Shown one piece after another: positions 1 through 7,295 of a DNA stretch of 64,000 nucleotides. How positions within the stretch are numbered: position 1 is the stretch's first letter; the number at the start of each line of letters is the position of its first letter. The translations under genes were made by a program, and so were the position numbers. Origin of the DNA: Pseudomonas hygromyciniae (GTDB taxonomy: Bacteria > Pseudomonadota > Gammaproteobacteria > Pseudomonadales > Pseudomonadaceae); contig NZ_CP070506.1 of assembly GCF_016925675.1 (NCBI RefSeq), positions 5,144,501 to 5,208,500 on the forward strand. Direction: 5' to 3'. A model generated the notes under the pieces. It had not been told where the DNA came from and ran no database searches. It worked only from the letters and a program-made list of their open reading frames with translations.

Positions 1-78
1 TTGCCAGTGGGCGGGCTGCGGGGCGCGGGATGCTGGAATGGCTCCAACGCCGATAGTTGCGGCGAACTCAGGTCCGCC

Positions 79-149
79 ATCGCAGGCAAGCCAGCTCCCA
101 CATTTGAATGTGTTCACAGTTCAAATGTGGGAGCTGGCTTGCCTGCGAT
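79..149. repeat. REP pair, perfect 30-bp palindrome
   Basis: Bases 79-108 and 120-149 are exact reverse complements around an 11-base centre. The arms carry the P. fluorescens REP core GGAGCTGGCTTGCCTGCGAT. The two REPs are arranged with their CCCAC ends inward, opposite to the other complete REPINs of this window. It lies just downstream of the rhlE stop codon and could act as a transcript end or mRNA stabiliser. Confidence 0.9.
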
Positions 150-173
150 GAGGCCCTGACAGGCAGCAAAGAA

Positions 174-1505
174 TTACTTCTTCTTACGCGGCCCGGTATT
201 GAACACCGGCACCTTGCGCACCGGCTTGATCGAAGGCTCAGCCGCCACTTCACCGCTTTCTACCCATTTACCCAGGTTGCGCTTGCCGCCACCACCCGAG
301 GTTTTCGGCTTCTTCGGTTTTTTCGGCTTCTTCACCACCTGGCCACTGGCATCGGTGTCCGGCACGCGGTGTTCCGGTTCGAAGTCCTGTTCCATTTTGC
401 GGGTCAGGGTCTGGCGGGTCAGCATCTCGATGGCCGAAAGCATATTCACTTCATCGGCACACACCAGGGAAATCGCCTCGCCGGTGTTGCCAGCCCGGCC
501 AGTACGGCCGATGCGGTGGATGTAATCCTCGGCGACAATCGGCAGGTCGAAGTTGACCACCATCGGCAAATCTTCGATATCCAGACCACGGGCCGCCACA
601 TCGGTGGCCACCAGGATTTGCACGTCGCTGGCCTTGAAGCGGTCCAGGGCTCGTTGGCGCGTAGCTTGTGGCTTGTCGCCGTGAATGCCGTCGGCATTGA
701 TCCCCAGGCCTTGTAGCTTATCTACCAGCGCATCCACGCCATTGCGGGTCTTGGCGAACACCAGCACCTGCTTCCATTTGCCCTTGCGCATCAGGTGCAC
801 AAACAGCTCGGCCTTGCGCTTCTTGTCCACCGGCACCACCCACTGCTTGACGGTGTTGGCGGCGACGTTGCGCGGGCTGACTTCAATGCTCAAAGGGTCA
901 TTGAGCATCTGCCCGGCCAGCAGGCGGATATCGTCGGAGAAGGTCGCGGAAAACAGCAGGGTCTGGCGCTTTTTCGGCAGCATGCGGTAAATGTTCGCCA
1001 GTTCTTCCGAGAAGCCCAAGTCGAGCATGCGGTCGGCTTCATCCAGCACCAGGGTTTGCAGCTGATTGAGTTTCAGCGCGTTCTGGCGGAACAGGTCGAT
1101 CAAGCGCCCAGGGGTGGCAACCAGAATGTCGACGCCCTTGCGCAGCTTCATCATCTGCGGGTTGATGCTGACGCCGCCGTATACCGCGTAGGTGGTCAGG
1201 GGCAGGTGTTCAGCATACTCGGCGACGCTGGCGTGGACCTGCTCGGCCAACTCGCGGGTCGGGCACAGGATCAAGGCGCGCACCGAGTTAGCGGTGACTT
1301 TCGGCCCTTCCATGGTCAGCAATTGCAGGAGCGGCACGGCAAAACCGGCGGTCTTGCCAGTGCCGGTCTGGGCCGCAGCCATCAGGTCGCGACCGGCCAG
1401 CACCGCCGGAATGGCTTGCGCCTGCACCGGCGTCGGGGTCTGGTAGCCAAGCGCCTCAAGGGCGCGCAGCAAGGGTTCGATCAGGCCAAGTGTGGCGAAA
1501 GTCAT
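174..1505 (-). CDS. rhlE: ATP-dependent DEAD-box RNA helicase RhlE
   Basis: This 443-residue DEAD-box RNA helicase unwinds short RNA duplexes and in bacteria acts on ribosome assembly and mRNA turnover. Visible motifs are the Q motif (around residues 22-33), Walker A AQTGTGKT (45-52), PTRELAEQ (82-89), DEAD (155-158), SAT (186-188), ARGLDIEDLP and HRIGRTGRAG. After about residue 375 comes a basic, low-complexity tail with repeated KKPKKPKKPK and a C-terminal RKKK, typical of the RNA-binding extension of pseudomonad RhlE. The ATG at 1505 gives the usual N terminus. In memory-based synteny this is PA3950. The gene is apparently monocistronic, with a REP pair behind its stop. Confidence 0.93.
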   Translation of the reverse strand: MTFATLGLIEPLLRALEALGYQTPTPVQAQAIPAVLAGRDLMAAAQTGTGKTAGFAVPLLQLLTMEGPKVTANSVRALILCPTRELAEQVHASVAEYAEHLPLTTYAVYGGVSINPQMMKLRKGVDILVATPGRLIDLFRQNALKLNQLQTLVLDEADRMLDLGFSEELANIYRMLPKKRQTLLFSATFSDDIRLLAGQMLNDPLSIEVSPRNVAANTVKQWVVPVDKKRKAELFVHLMRKGKWKQVLVFAKTRNGVDALVDKLQGLGINADGIHGDKPQATRQRALDRFKASDVQILVATDVAARGLDIEDLPMVVNFDLPIVAEDYIHRIGRTGRAGNTGEAISLVCADEVNMLSAIEMLTRQTLTRKMEQDFEPEHRVPDTDASGQVVKKPKKPKKPKTSGGGGKRNLGKWVESGEVAAEPSIKPVRKVPVFNTGPRKKK

Positions 1506-1553
1506 GTGTTTACCGTAGGAAAAATTCAGCGCAAGGGCGTAATGCGCGGCAGT

Positions 1554-2450
1554 TTACCTTATTTCCGGCTTCGGCTTACGCCACTGGGGCAGGCTGATCA
1601 ACAGCACTGCGCTGATGATCACGAGCATCGCCAGGGCTTCTTCCAGGCCGATGGTCTCGCCGACAAACACAATCCCCAGCAATACCGCCACGGCCGGGTT
1701 GACGTAGGCATAGCTGGTGGCCGCTGCCGGACGCACATGCTTGAGCAGGTACATATACGCGTTGAACGCGATGATCGAGCCAAATACGGTCAAGTAGGCC
1801 AGGGCCAGCCAGCCTTCCACCGGGGGCATCGCCTCCAGGTGTTCGCCCTTGAGTGCGCTGCCGATCAACAGCACCACACCGGCGATCAGCATTTCAGCGG
1901 CGCTGGCCATGGCGCCCTGAGGCAACGGCAAGTGCCGGCTCCAGACCGAACCAAACGCCCAGGAAGCGGCGGCGAACAACAGCAGCCCAGCGCCCAGTGG
2001 GCTCGACTGCAGGTTGGAGCCCATATTGAGCATGGCGATGCCGATCATCCCCAGGATTACCCCGGCCCATTCCAGACGGGTGTTACGCGCGCCCCAGAAA
2101 TATCCGCAGAGCAAGGTAAACAGCGGCACCGTCGCTACCGCCAGCGCGGCGACGCCGGAGGTCACGCCGGTGTGTTCAGCCACACTCACGGCACCATTGC
2201 CGAACGTCAGCAGCAAAATGCCGATCATGCCCGCGGCTTTCCACTGCGCCCAGGTCGGCGCCGGCACCCCGCGCCAGCGCAAGTAGCCATACATCAGCGC
2301 CCCCGCCGTACAAAAGCGAATCCCCGCCAGCATCAACGGCGGCCAGTACTCCACACCAATGCGGATAACCAGGTAGGTAGAACCCCAGATCACGTACAAC
2401 GCAAAAAAAGCGGCGATCAACGGTAACGGAAAACGACGTGGGCCAGGCAT
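1554..2450 (-). CDS. EamA/DMT-family transporter (YedA-like)
   Basis: This is an inner-membrane protein of the drug/metabolite transporter superfamily. It is about 298 residues long with roughly ten hydrophobic segments in two EamA repeats; the first holds the family signature YVIWGSTYLVIRIGVEYWPP. The closest well-known type is the YedA/RhaT-like exporter group, whose substrates (amino acids, drugs, metabolites) cannot be told from sequence. I chose the ATG at 2450 because the protein then begins with a short basic stretch before the first membrane span; the open frame extends further upstream without membrane-protein character. It is divergent from an Lrp-type regulator 160 bp away, a common arrangement in which the regulator controls an amino-acid exporter. 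Confidence 0.85.
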   Translation of the reverse strand: MPGPRRFPLPLIAAFFALYVIWGSTYLVIRIGVEYWPPLMLAGIRFCTAGALMYGYLRWRGVPAPTWAQWKAAGMIGILLLTFGNGAVSVAEHTGVTSGVAALAVATVPLFTLLCGYFWGARNTRLEWAGVILGMIGIAMLNMGSNLQSSPLGAGLLLFAAASWAFGSVWSRHLPLPQGAMASAAEMLIAGVVLLIGSALKGEHLEAMPPVEGWLALAYLTVFGSIIAFNAYMYLLKHVRPAAATSYAYVNPAVAVLLGIVFVGETIGLEEALAMLVIISAVLLISLPQWRKPKPEIR

Positions 2451-2541
2451 GGGCAGCTCTGCGGCAAGACAAGGGATCGCTATTTTAGGAATCCACGCCA
2501 GTAAACATAAGTTACAAAACCTGTTTAAAGCGCCCATACAC

Positions 2542-2575
2542 TTTTCAAATCATGGTTATCAAGGCTATAAGCCTT
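2542..2575 (+). promoter_or_regulatory. Candidate promoter of the Lrp-type gene with an overlapping inverted repeat
   Basis: TTTTCA (2542-2547) and TATAAG (2566-2571) are spaced 18 bases apart and sit 39 bases upstream of the regulator's ATG. The -10 lies inside AAGGC-TATAA-GCCTT (2561-2575), a 5-bp inverted repeat. Many Lrp/AsnC proteins repress their own gene, so this is a plausible operator. The call rests on pattern matching only. Confidence 0.4.
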
Positions 2576-2609
2576 GTATTCGAAAGCCCCCTATCGCCAG
2601 AGCCTTATC

Positions 2610-3068
2610 ATGGACAAATACGACCGCATGCTCCTCAGCGCCCTGCTGGAGGATGGCCGCGCCACCTACGCGCAACTGGCCCGCACCGTTAACCTCTCCG
2701 CCCCCGCCGTGGCCGAACGCGTGGCCAAGCTGGAAGCCAGCGGCGTGATTACCGGCTACCAGGCCAAGGTCGACCTGTCCAAGATCGGCTTGCCGATCCA
2801 GTGCACGATCGAACTGCGCTTGACCAACAACGGCAGCCAGAAGGTGTACGACGCCCTGGCAGAAATCCCCGAGTTGACCGAATGCCACCGGGTCACCGGC
2901 GACCCGTGCGTGATCATGCAGGCGGCGGTGGGTTCGATGCCAGAACTGGAAAACCTGATCAACCGCGTGGCGAAGTTTGGCTTCAGCAAGACCTCGATCA
3001 TCTTGTCGAGCGCCATAGCTCGGCGGGTGCCGCTGGGGCATTTGGAGGGGAAGAATGGCGGCGCCTGA
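2610..3068 (+). CDS. Lrp/AsnC-family transcriptional regulator
   Basis: This is a 152-residue feast/famine regulator. The N-terminal winged helix-turn-helix starts MDKYDRMLLSALLEDGR and contains the recognition region LSAPAVAERVAKLEASGVI. From about residue 65 the RAM (AsnC ligand-binding) domain follows, with the usual TGDPCVIMQAAVGSMPELEN stretch. Such proteins bind amino acids as octamers and regulate transport and catabolism. The start at 2610 (rather than an upstream ATG at 2574) is chosen because the family N terminus begins at the KYDRMLL motif. It is divergent from the EamA exporter at 1554-2450, a probable target. The effector is unknown. Confidence 0.9.
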   Translation: MDKYDRMLLSALLEDGRATYAQLARTVNLSAPAVAERVAKLEASGVITGYQAKVDLSKIGLPIQCTIELRLTNNGSQKVYDALAEIPELTECHRVTGDPCVIMQAAVGSMPELENLINRVAKFGFSKTSIILSSAIARRVPLGHLEGKNGGA

Positions 3069-3114
3069 GCGCAGGCCTAGTGTTGATCGGGTTGCAGGGG
3101 CTGGATGCGAATAA

Positions 3115-3204
3115 GTGTAGGAGCGGGCTTGCCCGCGATAGCGGTGTGTCAGGCCCGAATGGCTAAACTGACACACCGCCATCGCGGGCAAGCCCACTCC
3201 CACA
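3115..3204. repeat. REPIN (GAGCGGGCTTGCCCGCGAT variant)
   Basis: Two inverted REP halves flank a palindromic centre (GGTGTGTCAG ... CTGACACACC). The halves are nearly perfect complements. It lies between the convergent Lrp gene and exonuclease gene. Confidence 0.88.
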
Positions 3205-3234
3205 GTTTGATCTTAGTTGTGCTCGGGATTGAGA

Positions 3235-3846
3235 TCAGAACCCGCGATGCTTCTTCAGATGGTCATTGATCTTCGCCGCCGGCACTTTCTGCAAGCTGCA
3301 CAGCAGGTCATGGGACAGCTCGCGCAAGCCGTGGGTGCGGCGCAGTTCCTGGGCCAGGTGGGCGGTGAGGTTGGCCGCCATTTCCGCGTCCGCCATCGCC
3401 CGGTGAGCCTTGCCGGTATGGGGCAACTGGGCGTAGGAGGTCAAGGTGCCGAGCTTGTGGTTGGGCGCCGTGGGCATCAGCCGGCGGGCCAGGAGCAGTG
3501 AACAGGCGAATTTTTGCAGGCGGGTGCGGCGGATCAGGCCGAGCTCGAAGTCCCAGAACTTCTGGTCGAACGCGGCGTTGTGCGCCAGTAGCGGTGTGGT
3601 GCCGACGAACTCGTTGACCTCATTCATCACCCGCTCCGCCGGCGGTGCGCTGCGCAGCATGGCGTTGCTGATGCCGGTCAGTTGCTCGATAAAACCCGGC
3701 ACGCGTACGCCGGCGTTCATCAGGCTCTGGTAGCGGTCCACAATCTGGCCCTGTTCCAGGATGACCACGGCAATTTCCGTGGCCCGGCAACTGCTGCTCG
3801 GCGAGATGCCGGTGGTTTCAAAGTCGATGACCGCTATACGTTCCAA
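3235..3846 (-). CDS. DEDDh-family 3'-5' exonuclease (DnaQ-like)
   Basis: This 203-residue protein has the DnaQ/PolC-epsilon exonuclease fold. Exo I is the IDFETTG motif (residues 8-14, catalytic Asp and Glu), Exo II is LLAHNAAFD, and Exo III is HRAMADAEM, with the catalytic His and Asp spaced as in DEDDh enzymes. No BRCT or helicase part is present, so it is a stand-alone exonuclease of undetermined substrate. The frame opens with TTG at 3846; no in-frame ATG lies close upstream and the next residues already form the first beta strand, so TTG is probably the true start. It follows the NYN gene (stop at 3872) on the same strand with a 25-base gap, suggesting co-transcription. Confidence 0.87.
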   Translation of the reverse strand: MERIAVIDFETTGISPSSSCRATEIAVVILEQGQIVDRYQSLMNAGVRVPGFIEQLTGISNAMLRSAPPAERVMNEVNEFVGTTPLLAHNAAFDQKFWDFELGLIRRTRLQKFACSLLLARRLMPTAPNHKLGTLTSYAQLPHTGKAHRAMADAEMAANLTAHLAQELRRTHGLRELSHDLLCSLQKVPAAKINDHLKKHRGF

Positions 3847-3871
3847 ACCTGTTCCAACCCCATCTGAAAAT

Positions 3872-4348
3872 CTATTTGAGCAACAACGCGCCTTCGATAG
3901 GCACGTAGCGGCTGGCTGCGCGGATCAACGAGTTGGCCGTCAACCCCGGCACGCCGTAAGCCACGGCTTCGACGCCATGTTTATGAATGATGCGGTCGAG
4001 CAACATGTCGAAATCGCCATCCCCCGAGGCCAGCACTACTTCATCGACATGGTCGGCGGCGTCCATGATGTCGATGGTGATGCCCACGTCCCAGTCGCCC
4101 TTGGCCGAGCCATCGCTGCGCTGGATGTACGGCTTGAGCTTCACGGTAAAGCCCAGGTTGCGCAGGATCTGCTGGAACTGCTGCTGCTTGCTGTCGCCAC
4201 GGTCGATGGCATAGGCATACGCCTCAACGATCTGCCCGCGCTGGCTGATATCAGCCCACAGGGCGGCGTAGTTGAAGTGGCAGCCGTAGGCTTGGCGCAC
4301 GGTGTAGTAGAGGTTCTGCACATCGGCGAACACTGCTATTTTTTTCAC
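3872..4348 (-). CDS. NYN-domain (LabA/DUF88-like) putative nuclease
   Basis: This 158-residue protein matches the LabA-like NYN family of PIN-fold RNases. The acidic residues expected for metal binding are visible: FADVQN (Asp9), DWDVGITIDIMD and ASGDGDFD. The C terminus ends with a VPIEG motif common in this family. NYN proteins are predicted endoribonucleases; the substrate of this small cytosolic form is unknown. It is the first gene of a probable two-gene unit with the DEDDh exonuclease. Confidence 0.85.
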   Translation of the reverse strand: MKKIAVFADVQNLYYTVRQAYGCHFNYAALWADISQRGQIVEAYAYAIDRGDSKQQQFQQILRNLGFTVKLKPYIQRSDGSAKGDWDVGITIDIMDAADHVDEVVLASGDGDFDMLLDRIIHKHGVEAVAYGVPGLTANSLIRAASRYVPIEGALLLK

Positions 4349-4423
4349 CGCATATCCTCATGGCACCGGGGACGTGATGGCCCGCAAAGGCGCTCAGTAT
4401 GCCAGCCAAGAGGAGGTTTCCGA

Positions 4424-4455
4424 GAAAAATCAGACCGGGGCGACAGAGCGCCCCG
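4424..4455 (-). terminator. Rho-independent terminator downstream of the DUF2076 gene
   Basis: On the minus strand a 7-bp GC stem (CGGGGCG/CGCCCCG, 4436-4455) with a six-base loop is followed by GTCTGATTTTTCTCG. It lies 12 bases beyond the stop codon at 4468. Confidence 0.7.
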
Positions 4456-4467
4456 ATTCAGTGAGTG

Positions 4468-5160
4468 TCAGACGAAGGAATCGTCGTCACCAAAGTAGGA
4501 GGAGTCGTCGGCATAACCACTGTCGGCGAAGCTGTCAGCGCTGTCATTGCCCCAACCGCCGTTGTCACTGGCCGGCGCCGGCTCTTCGCGGACGATCTCT
4601 TCCACCACCTGCGGCTGCTGGTTATGGCTGAACAGACTGCTGATGCCTTGGGCCAGCATCACACCACCGGCCACGCCGGCTGCGGTTTTCAGGGCGCCGC
4701 CGAGAAAGCCGCCACCGGCGGGCGCTGCCTGCTGGGGTTGCTGATAATTCTGTTGCGGTGCAGGCGCGCTGTTGAAGCCCGGTCGGGTCGGCTCGCGCCA
4801 ACCACCCGCGCCAGAGGCCGGCGCGCTGGGCGCAGGCTGCGGCTCGCGGGAGCTGCCGCCAAAGATGCTCGACAGGAACCCACCGCTGCTCGCGGCCGGC
4901 TGCGCGGTCTTGGCCCGCTGCAACTCATCCTGCAATTGCTGGATCTGCTGCGCCTGCTGCTTGTTCTGCGCATCCAGGCTCTTGATCGCGGCTTCCTGCA
5001 CCAGAATCGCCTGGGTCATGAAATACCCGGCGGCTGGTTGGCGAGTAATGTGCTCCTTGATCCGCGCTTCTGCCTGGGCGTCGCGGGGGGCTGAGTCCGT
5101 TTCGGCTTGCTGCAACCGTGAAAACAGTCCATCGATCAGGGTTTGCTCTTCGCTGTTCAT
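4468..5160 (-). CDS. DUF2076 family protein
   Basis: This is a 230-residue protein of the DUF2076 family. It begins with an N-terminal helical domain (MNSEEQTLIDGLFSRLQQAE) and a predicted coiled coil rich in Gln (LDAQNKQQAQQIQQLQDELQ). A low-complexity Ala/Pro/Gly/Gln linker follows, then a short hydrophobic stretch (GGFLGGALKTAAGVAGGVML) and an acidic C terminus full of Asp and Ser. Function is not established; the family is often called a periplasmic ligand-binding sensor protein, but I see no signal peptide at this start. The ATG at 5160 is chosen because it matches the family N terminus. A terminator follows the gene. Confidence 0.82.
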   Translation of the reverse strand: MNSEEQTLIDGLFSRLQQAETDSAPRDAQAEARIKEHITRQPAAGYFMTQAILVQEAAIKSLDAQNKQQAQQIQQLQDELQRAKTAQPAASSGGFLSSIFGGSSREPQPAPSAPASGAGGWREPTRPGFNSAPAPQQNYQQPQQAAPAGGGFLGGALKTAAGVAGGVMLAQGISSLFSHNQQPQVVEEIVREEPAPASDNGGWGNDSADSFADSGYADDSSYFGDDDSFV

Positions 5161-5320
5161 GGCGACCTCGTTAGATTGCCGGTAAAAATCTGCGTCCCGC
5201 CCGCAATGGGCAAGGTACGCCACCAGTAATGGGGCTGGCCCGCGGCGTTTCAATGGTCTTTACCCAAGGTTTACGTTTGTCGGTGATCGGTTAAAGTGTC
5301 CGCTGCTTTTTTGGCCTGTG

Positions 5321-5992
5321 ATGACTTTGATGAATCCGTTGACCGTTCTGCGCGACTCTTTCTACTTTTTCCAGCGCAACCTGGGCGCCATCGTGCAGTT
5401 GTGCCTGCCGCTGGTGATTCTGGAAGCCGCCCTGCAACAAGTGCTCGACCGTTCGCTGGGCCCGGATGCATTCCCCGGCTACAGCGTGGTCGTGGGGTTG
5501 CTGGTGTATCCGCTGTACACCGCGGCCTTGATCCTGTTCCTCGACGCCCGCAGCCGTGGCGAGTCGCCGCGCACCGCTGACGTGCTGGCCATGGCGCTGA
5601 CCCTGTGGCCTCGCTATGCGCTGCTGACCGCCATGAGCACCCTGCTGATCCTGCTGGGGCTGTCGCTGTATTTCCTGCCGGGGATATGGCTGATGGTCAC
5701 CCTGGCCTTCGCCGAGTACCTGTTGGTTTTGCGCGGCATGTCTGCGCTGGCGGCGATGAAGGAAAGTTTGCGCCTGACCCGGGGGCATTTCCTGCGCATC
5801 CTGGTGTGCCTGTTGTGCGTAATGGCCCCACTGTGGCTGCTCAAGGGCGCCAGCGTCTCTGCCTGGCCCGACCTCCAGAACCCACTGCTGGCGGTGCTGA
5901 TCGACAGCGCCCATAGCTTCTTGCAGTTGTTTACCAGCGTGGTGCTGTTCCGCCTGTTCATGCTGATCGCCGGTGATGCCGACGCCCGCTAA
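5321..5992 (+). CDS. YciC-family (UPF0259) inner-membrane protein
   Basis: This is a protein of about 223 residues with five to six hydrophobic spans, resembling the YciC/UPF0259 and DUF975-like membrane proteins. The first cytosolic segment is the NPLTVLRDSFYFFQRNLG motif seen in Pseudomonas YciC proteins. No catalytic residues are apparent and function is unknown. Translation could start at 5321 or at the second ATG at 5330 (MNPLTVL); neither has a strong ribosome-binding site. The next gene (6065) is on the same strand 72 bases downstream and may be co-transcribed. Confidence 0.8.
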   Translation: MTLMNPLTVLRDSFYFFQRNLGAIVQLCLPLVILEAALQQVLDRSLGPDAFPGYSVVVGLLVYPLYTAALILFLDARSRGESPRTADVLAMALTLWPRYALLTAMSTLLILLGLSLYFLPGIWLMVTLAFAEYLLVLRGMSALAAMKESLRLTRGHFLRILVCLLCVMAPLWLLKGASVSAWPDLQNPLLAVLIDSAHSFLQLFTSVVLFRLFMLIAGDADAR

Positions 5993-6064
5993 CATGACCC
6001 TTGGGCTCCCGGCCGCCGGTCGGGTATGCTCGGTGCCTGTCCAGCAGCGCCATAAGGCGAGCCG

Positions 6065-7153
6065 ATGACCCGTTTACTGCGTATAACCCTGCTGAGCCTG
6101 CTGATCCTCGCAGGTTTGTTGAGCGCCCTGCTCTACAGCCTGACCTGGCGCCCCGCCGACAAACAGACCTTGCCCGTCAGCTGCGTCGCCCCGCGTGCGC
6201 CGACGCTGTTGCCCGGCCAGGCGCTCAAGGTGATGACCTGGAACGTGCAATACCTGGCGGGCAAGAACTACGTGTTCTGGTACGACACCCCCGACGGCAG
6301 CGGCCCGGACGAACGCCCCACCATTGAAGACATGGCCTCCAGCCTGGACGAAGTGGCGCGGGTGATCCGTGACGAACAGCCGGACGTGCTGTTGCTGCAG
6401 GAGTTGGACGAAGGCGCCAAGCCCTCCCATTACCAGGATCAACTGGCGCTGCTCCAGGAGCGTCTGGTGGACCTCTACCCGTGCAGCGTCCAGGCCTTCG
6501 ACTGGAAAGCCGACTTTGTCCCCGACTGGCATATATTCGGCAGCGTCGGCCGCAAGCTGGTAACCCTCAGCCGCTACCAGATCGAACATGCCGAACGCCT
6601 GCAACTGCCGGTGGCTTCGGGCAACCTGATCAGTCGCCAATTCCAACCCAAGCCAGCATTGCTGCTCAGCTACCTGCCATTAAGCGATGGCGGCCAACTG
6701 GCGGTGCTCAACACCCGCCTGGACAATGGCGCGCCCGGCCACAGCGCGGTGCGCGAACAAGTACAGGCAACCGTCAAACTGCTGGATAAATTCGAAAGCC
6801 GGGGCACGCCGTGGCTGATTGGCGGGGATTTCAACCTGCTGCCGCTGGGGCAATTCCTGCGCCTGGACGCCGGCAGGCGCGGACAGTATTCACCGGACAG
6901 TGAGCTGCATCTGCTGTGGGACAAATACCCGATGATCCCCAGCAACAGCCAATCCAGCGGGATTGACCGAGCGCAGTGGCTGACCCACTTCCCCAATGAC
7001 CCGAGCCTCGATGGGCCGGATCGCACGGTGGATTATCTATTCTTCAGCCCACGCCTGAAAAAAGTGGAAGCGCGGGTGCGGCAGGACGATACGTTACGTA
7101 TTTCCAATCATTTGCCGGTGATTGCGCGGTTCCTGCTGCCTGCGGCGCAATAG
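6065..7153 (+). CDS. Endonuclease/exonuclease/phosphatase family protein
   Basis: This 362-residue protein has an N-terminal hydrophobic segment (residues 6-24, signal anchor or signal peptide) followed by an EEP-fold domain. Hallmarks are VMTWNVQYLAG (metal-binding Asn), LLLQELDE (Glu), IGGDFNLLP (Asp/Asn) and the C-terminal RTVDYLFFS and ISNHLPVIARF (catalytic Asp-His). EEP proteins cleave phosphodiester or phosphate-ester bonds in nucleic acids, lipids or inositides. The exported position suggests a periplasmic or membrane-facing phosphodiesterase rather than DNA repair. The substrate is not deducible. Confidence 0.85.
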   Translation: MTRLLRITLLSLLILAGLLSALLYSLTWRPADKQTLPVSCVAPRAPTLLPGQALKVMTWNVQYLAGKNYVFWYDTPDGSGPDERPTIEDMASSLDEVARVIRDEQPDVLLLQELDEGAKPSHYQDQLALLQERLVDLYPCSVQAFDWKADFVPDWHIFGSVGRKLVTLSRYQIEHAERLQLPVASGNLISRQFQPKPALLLSYLPLSDGGQLAVLNTRLDNGAPGHSAVREQVQATVKLLDKFESRGTPWLIGGDFNLLPLGQFLRLDAGRRGQYSPDSELHLLWDKYPMIPSNSQSSGIDRAQWLTHFPNDPSLDGPDRTVDYLFFSPRLKKVEARVRQDDTLRISNHLPVIARFLLPAAQ

Positions 7154-7187
7154 CAAACACCCCCAAACCCAATGTGGAATAGGGTTT

Positions 7188-7276
7188 GTGTAGGAGCTGG
7201 CTTGCCTGCGATAGCGGTCTGTCATCCAGAACCTGGCTAACTGCCCCACCGCCATCGCAGGCAAGCCAGCTCCCAC
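7188..7276. repeat. REPIN (GAGCTGGCTTGCCTGCGAT variant)
   Basis: Inverted REP halves GTAGGAGCTGGCTTGCCTGC and GCAGGCAAGCCAGCTCCCAC lie around a spacer of about 48 bases between the convergent EEP and hrpB genes. Confidence 0.88.
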
Positions 7277-7295
7277 ATTTAGATCTCGATCGGGA

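Noticed and set aside
3..56. Possible C-terminal end of an upstream plus-strand gene (frame ending in TAG at 54-56)
   Set aside because: Only 17 codons are visible, with no recognisable family sequence; it cannot be told from chance.
795..2426. Long open frame antisense to rhlE and the EamA gene
   Set aside because: It lies opposite two well-supported genes, is rich in His, Gln and Arg as shadows of GC-rich genes are, and has no family features.
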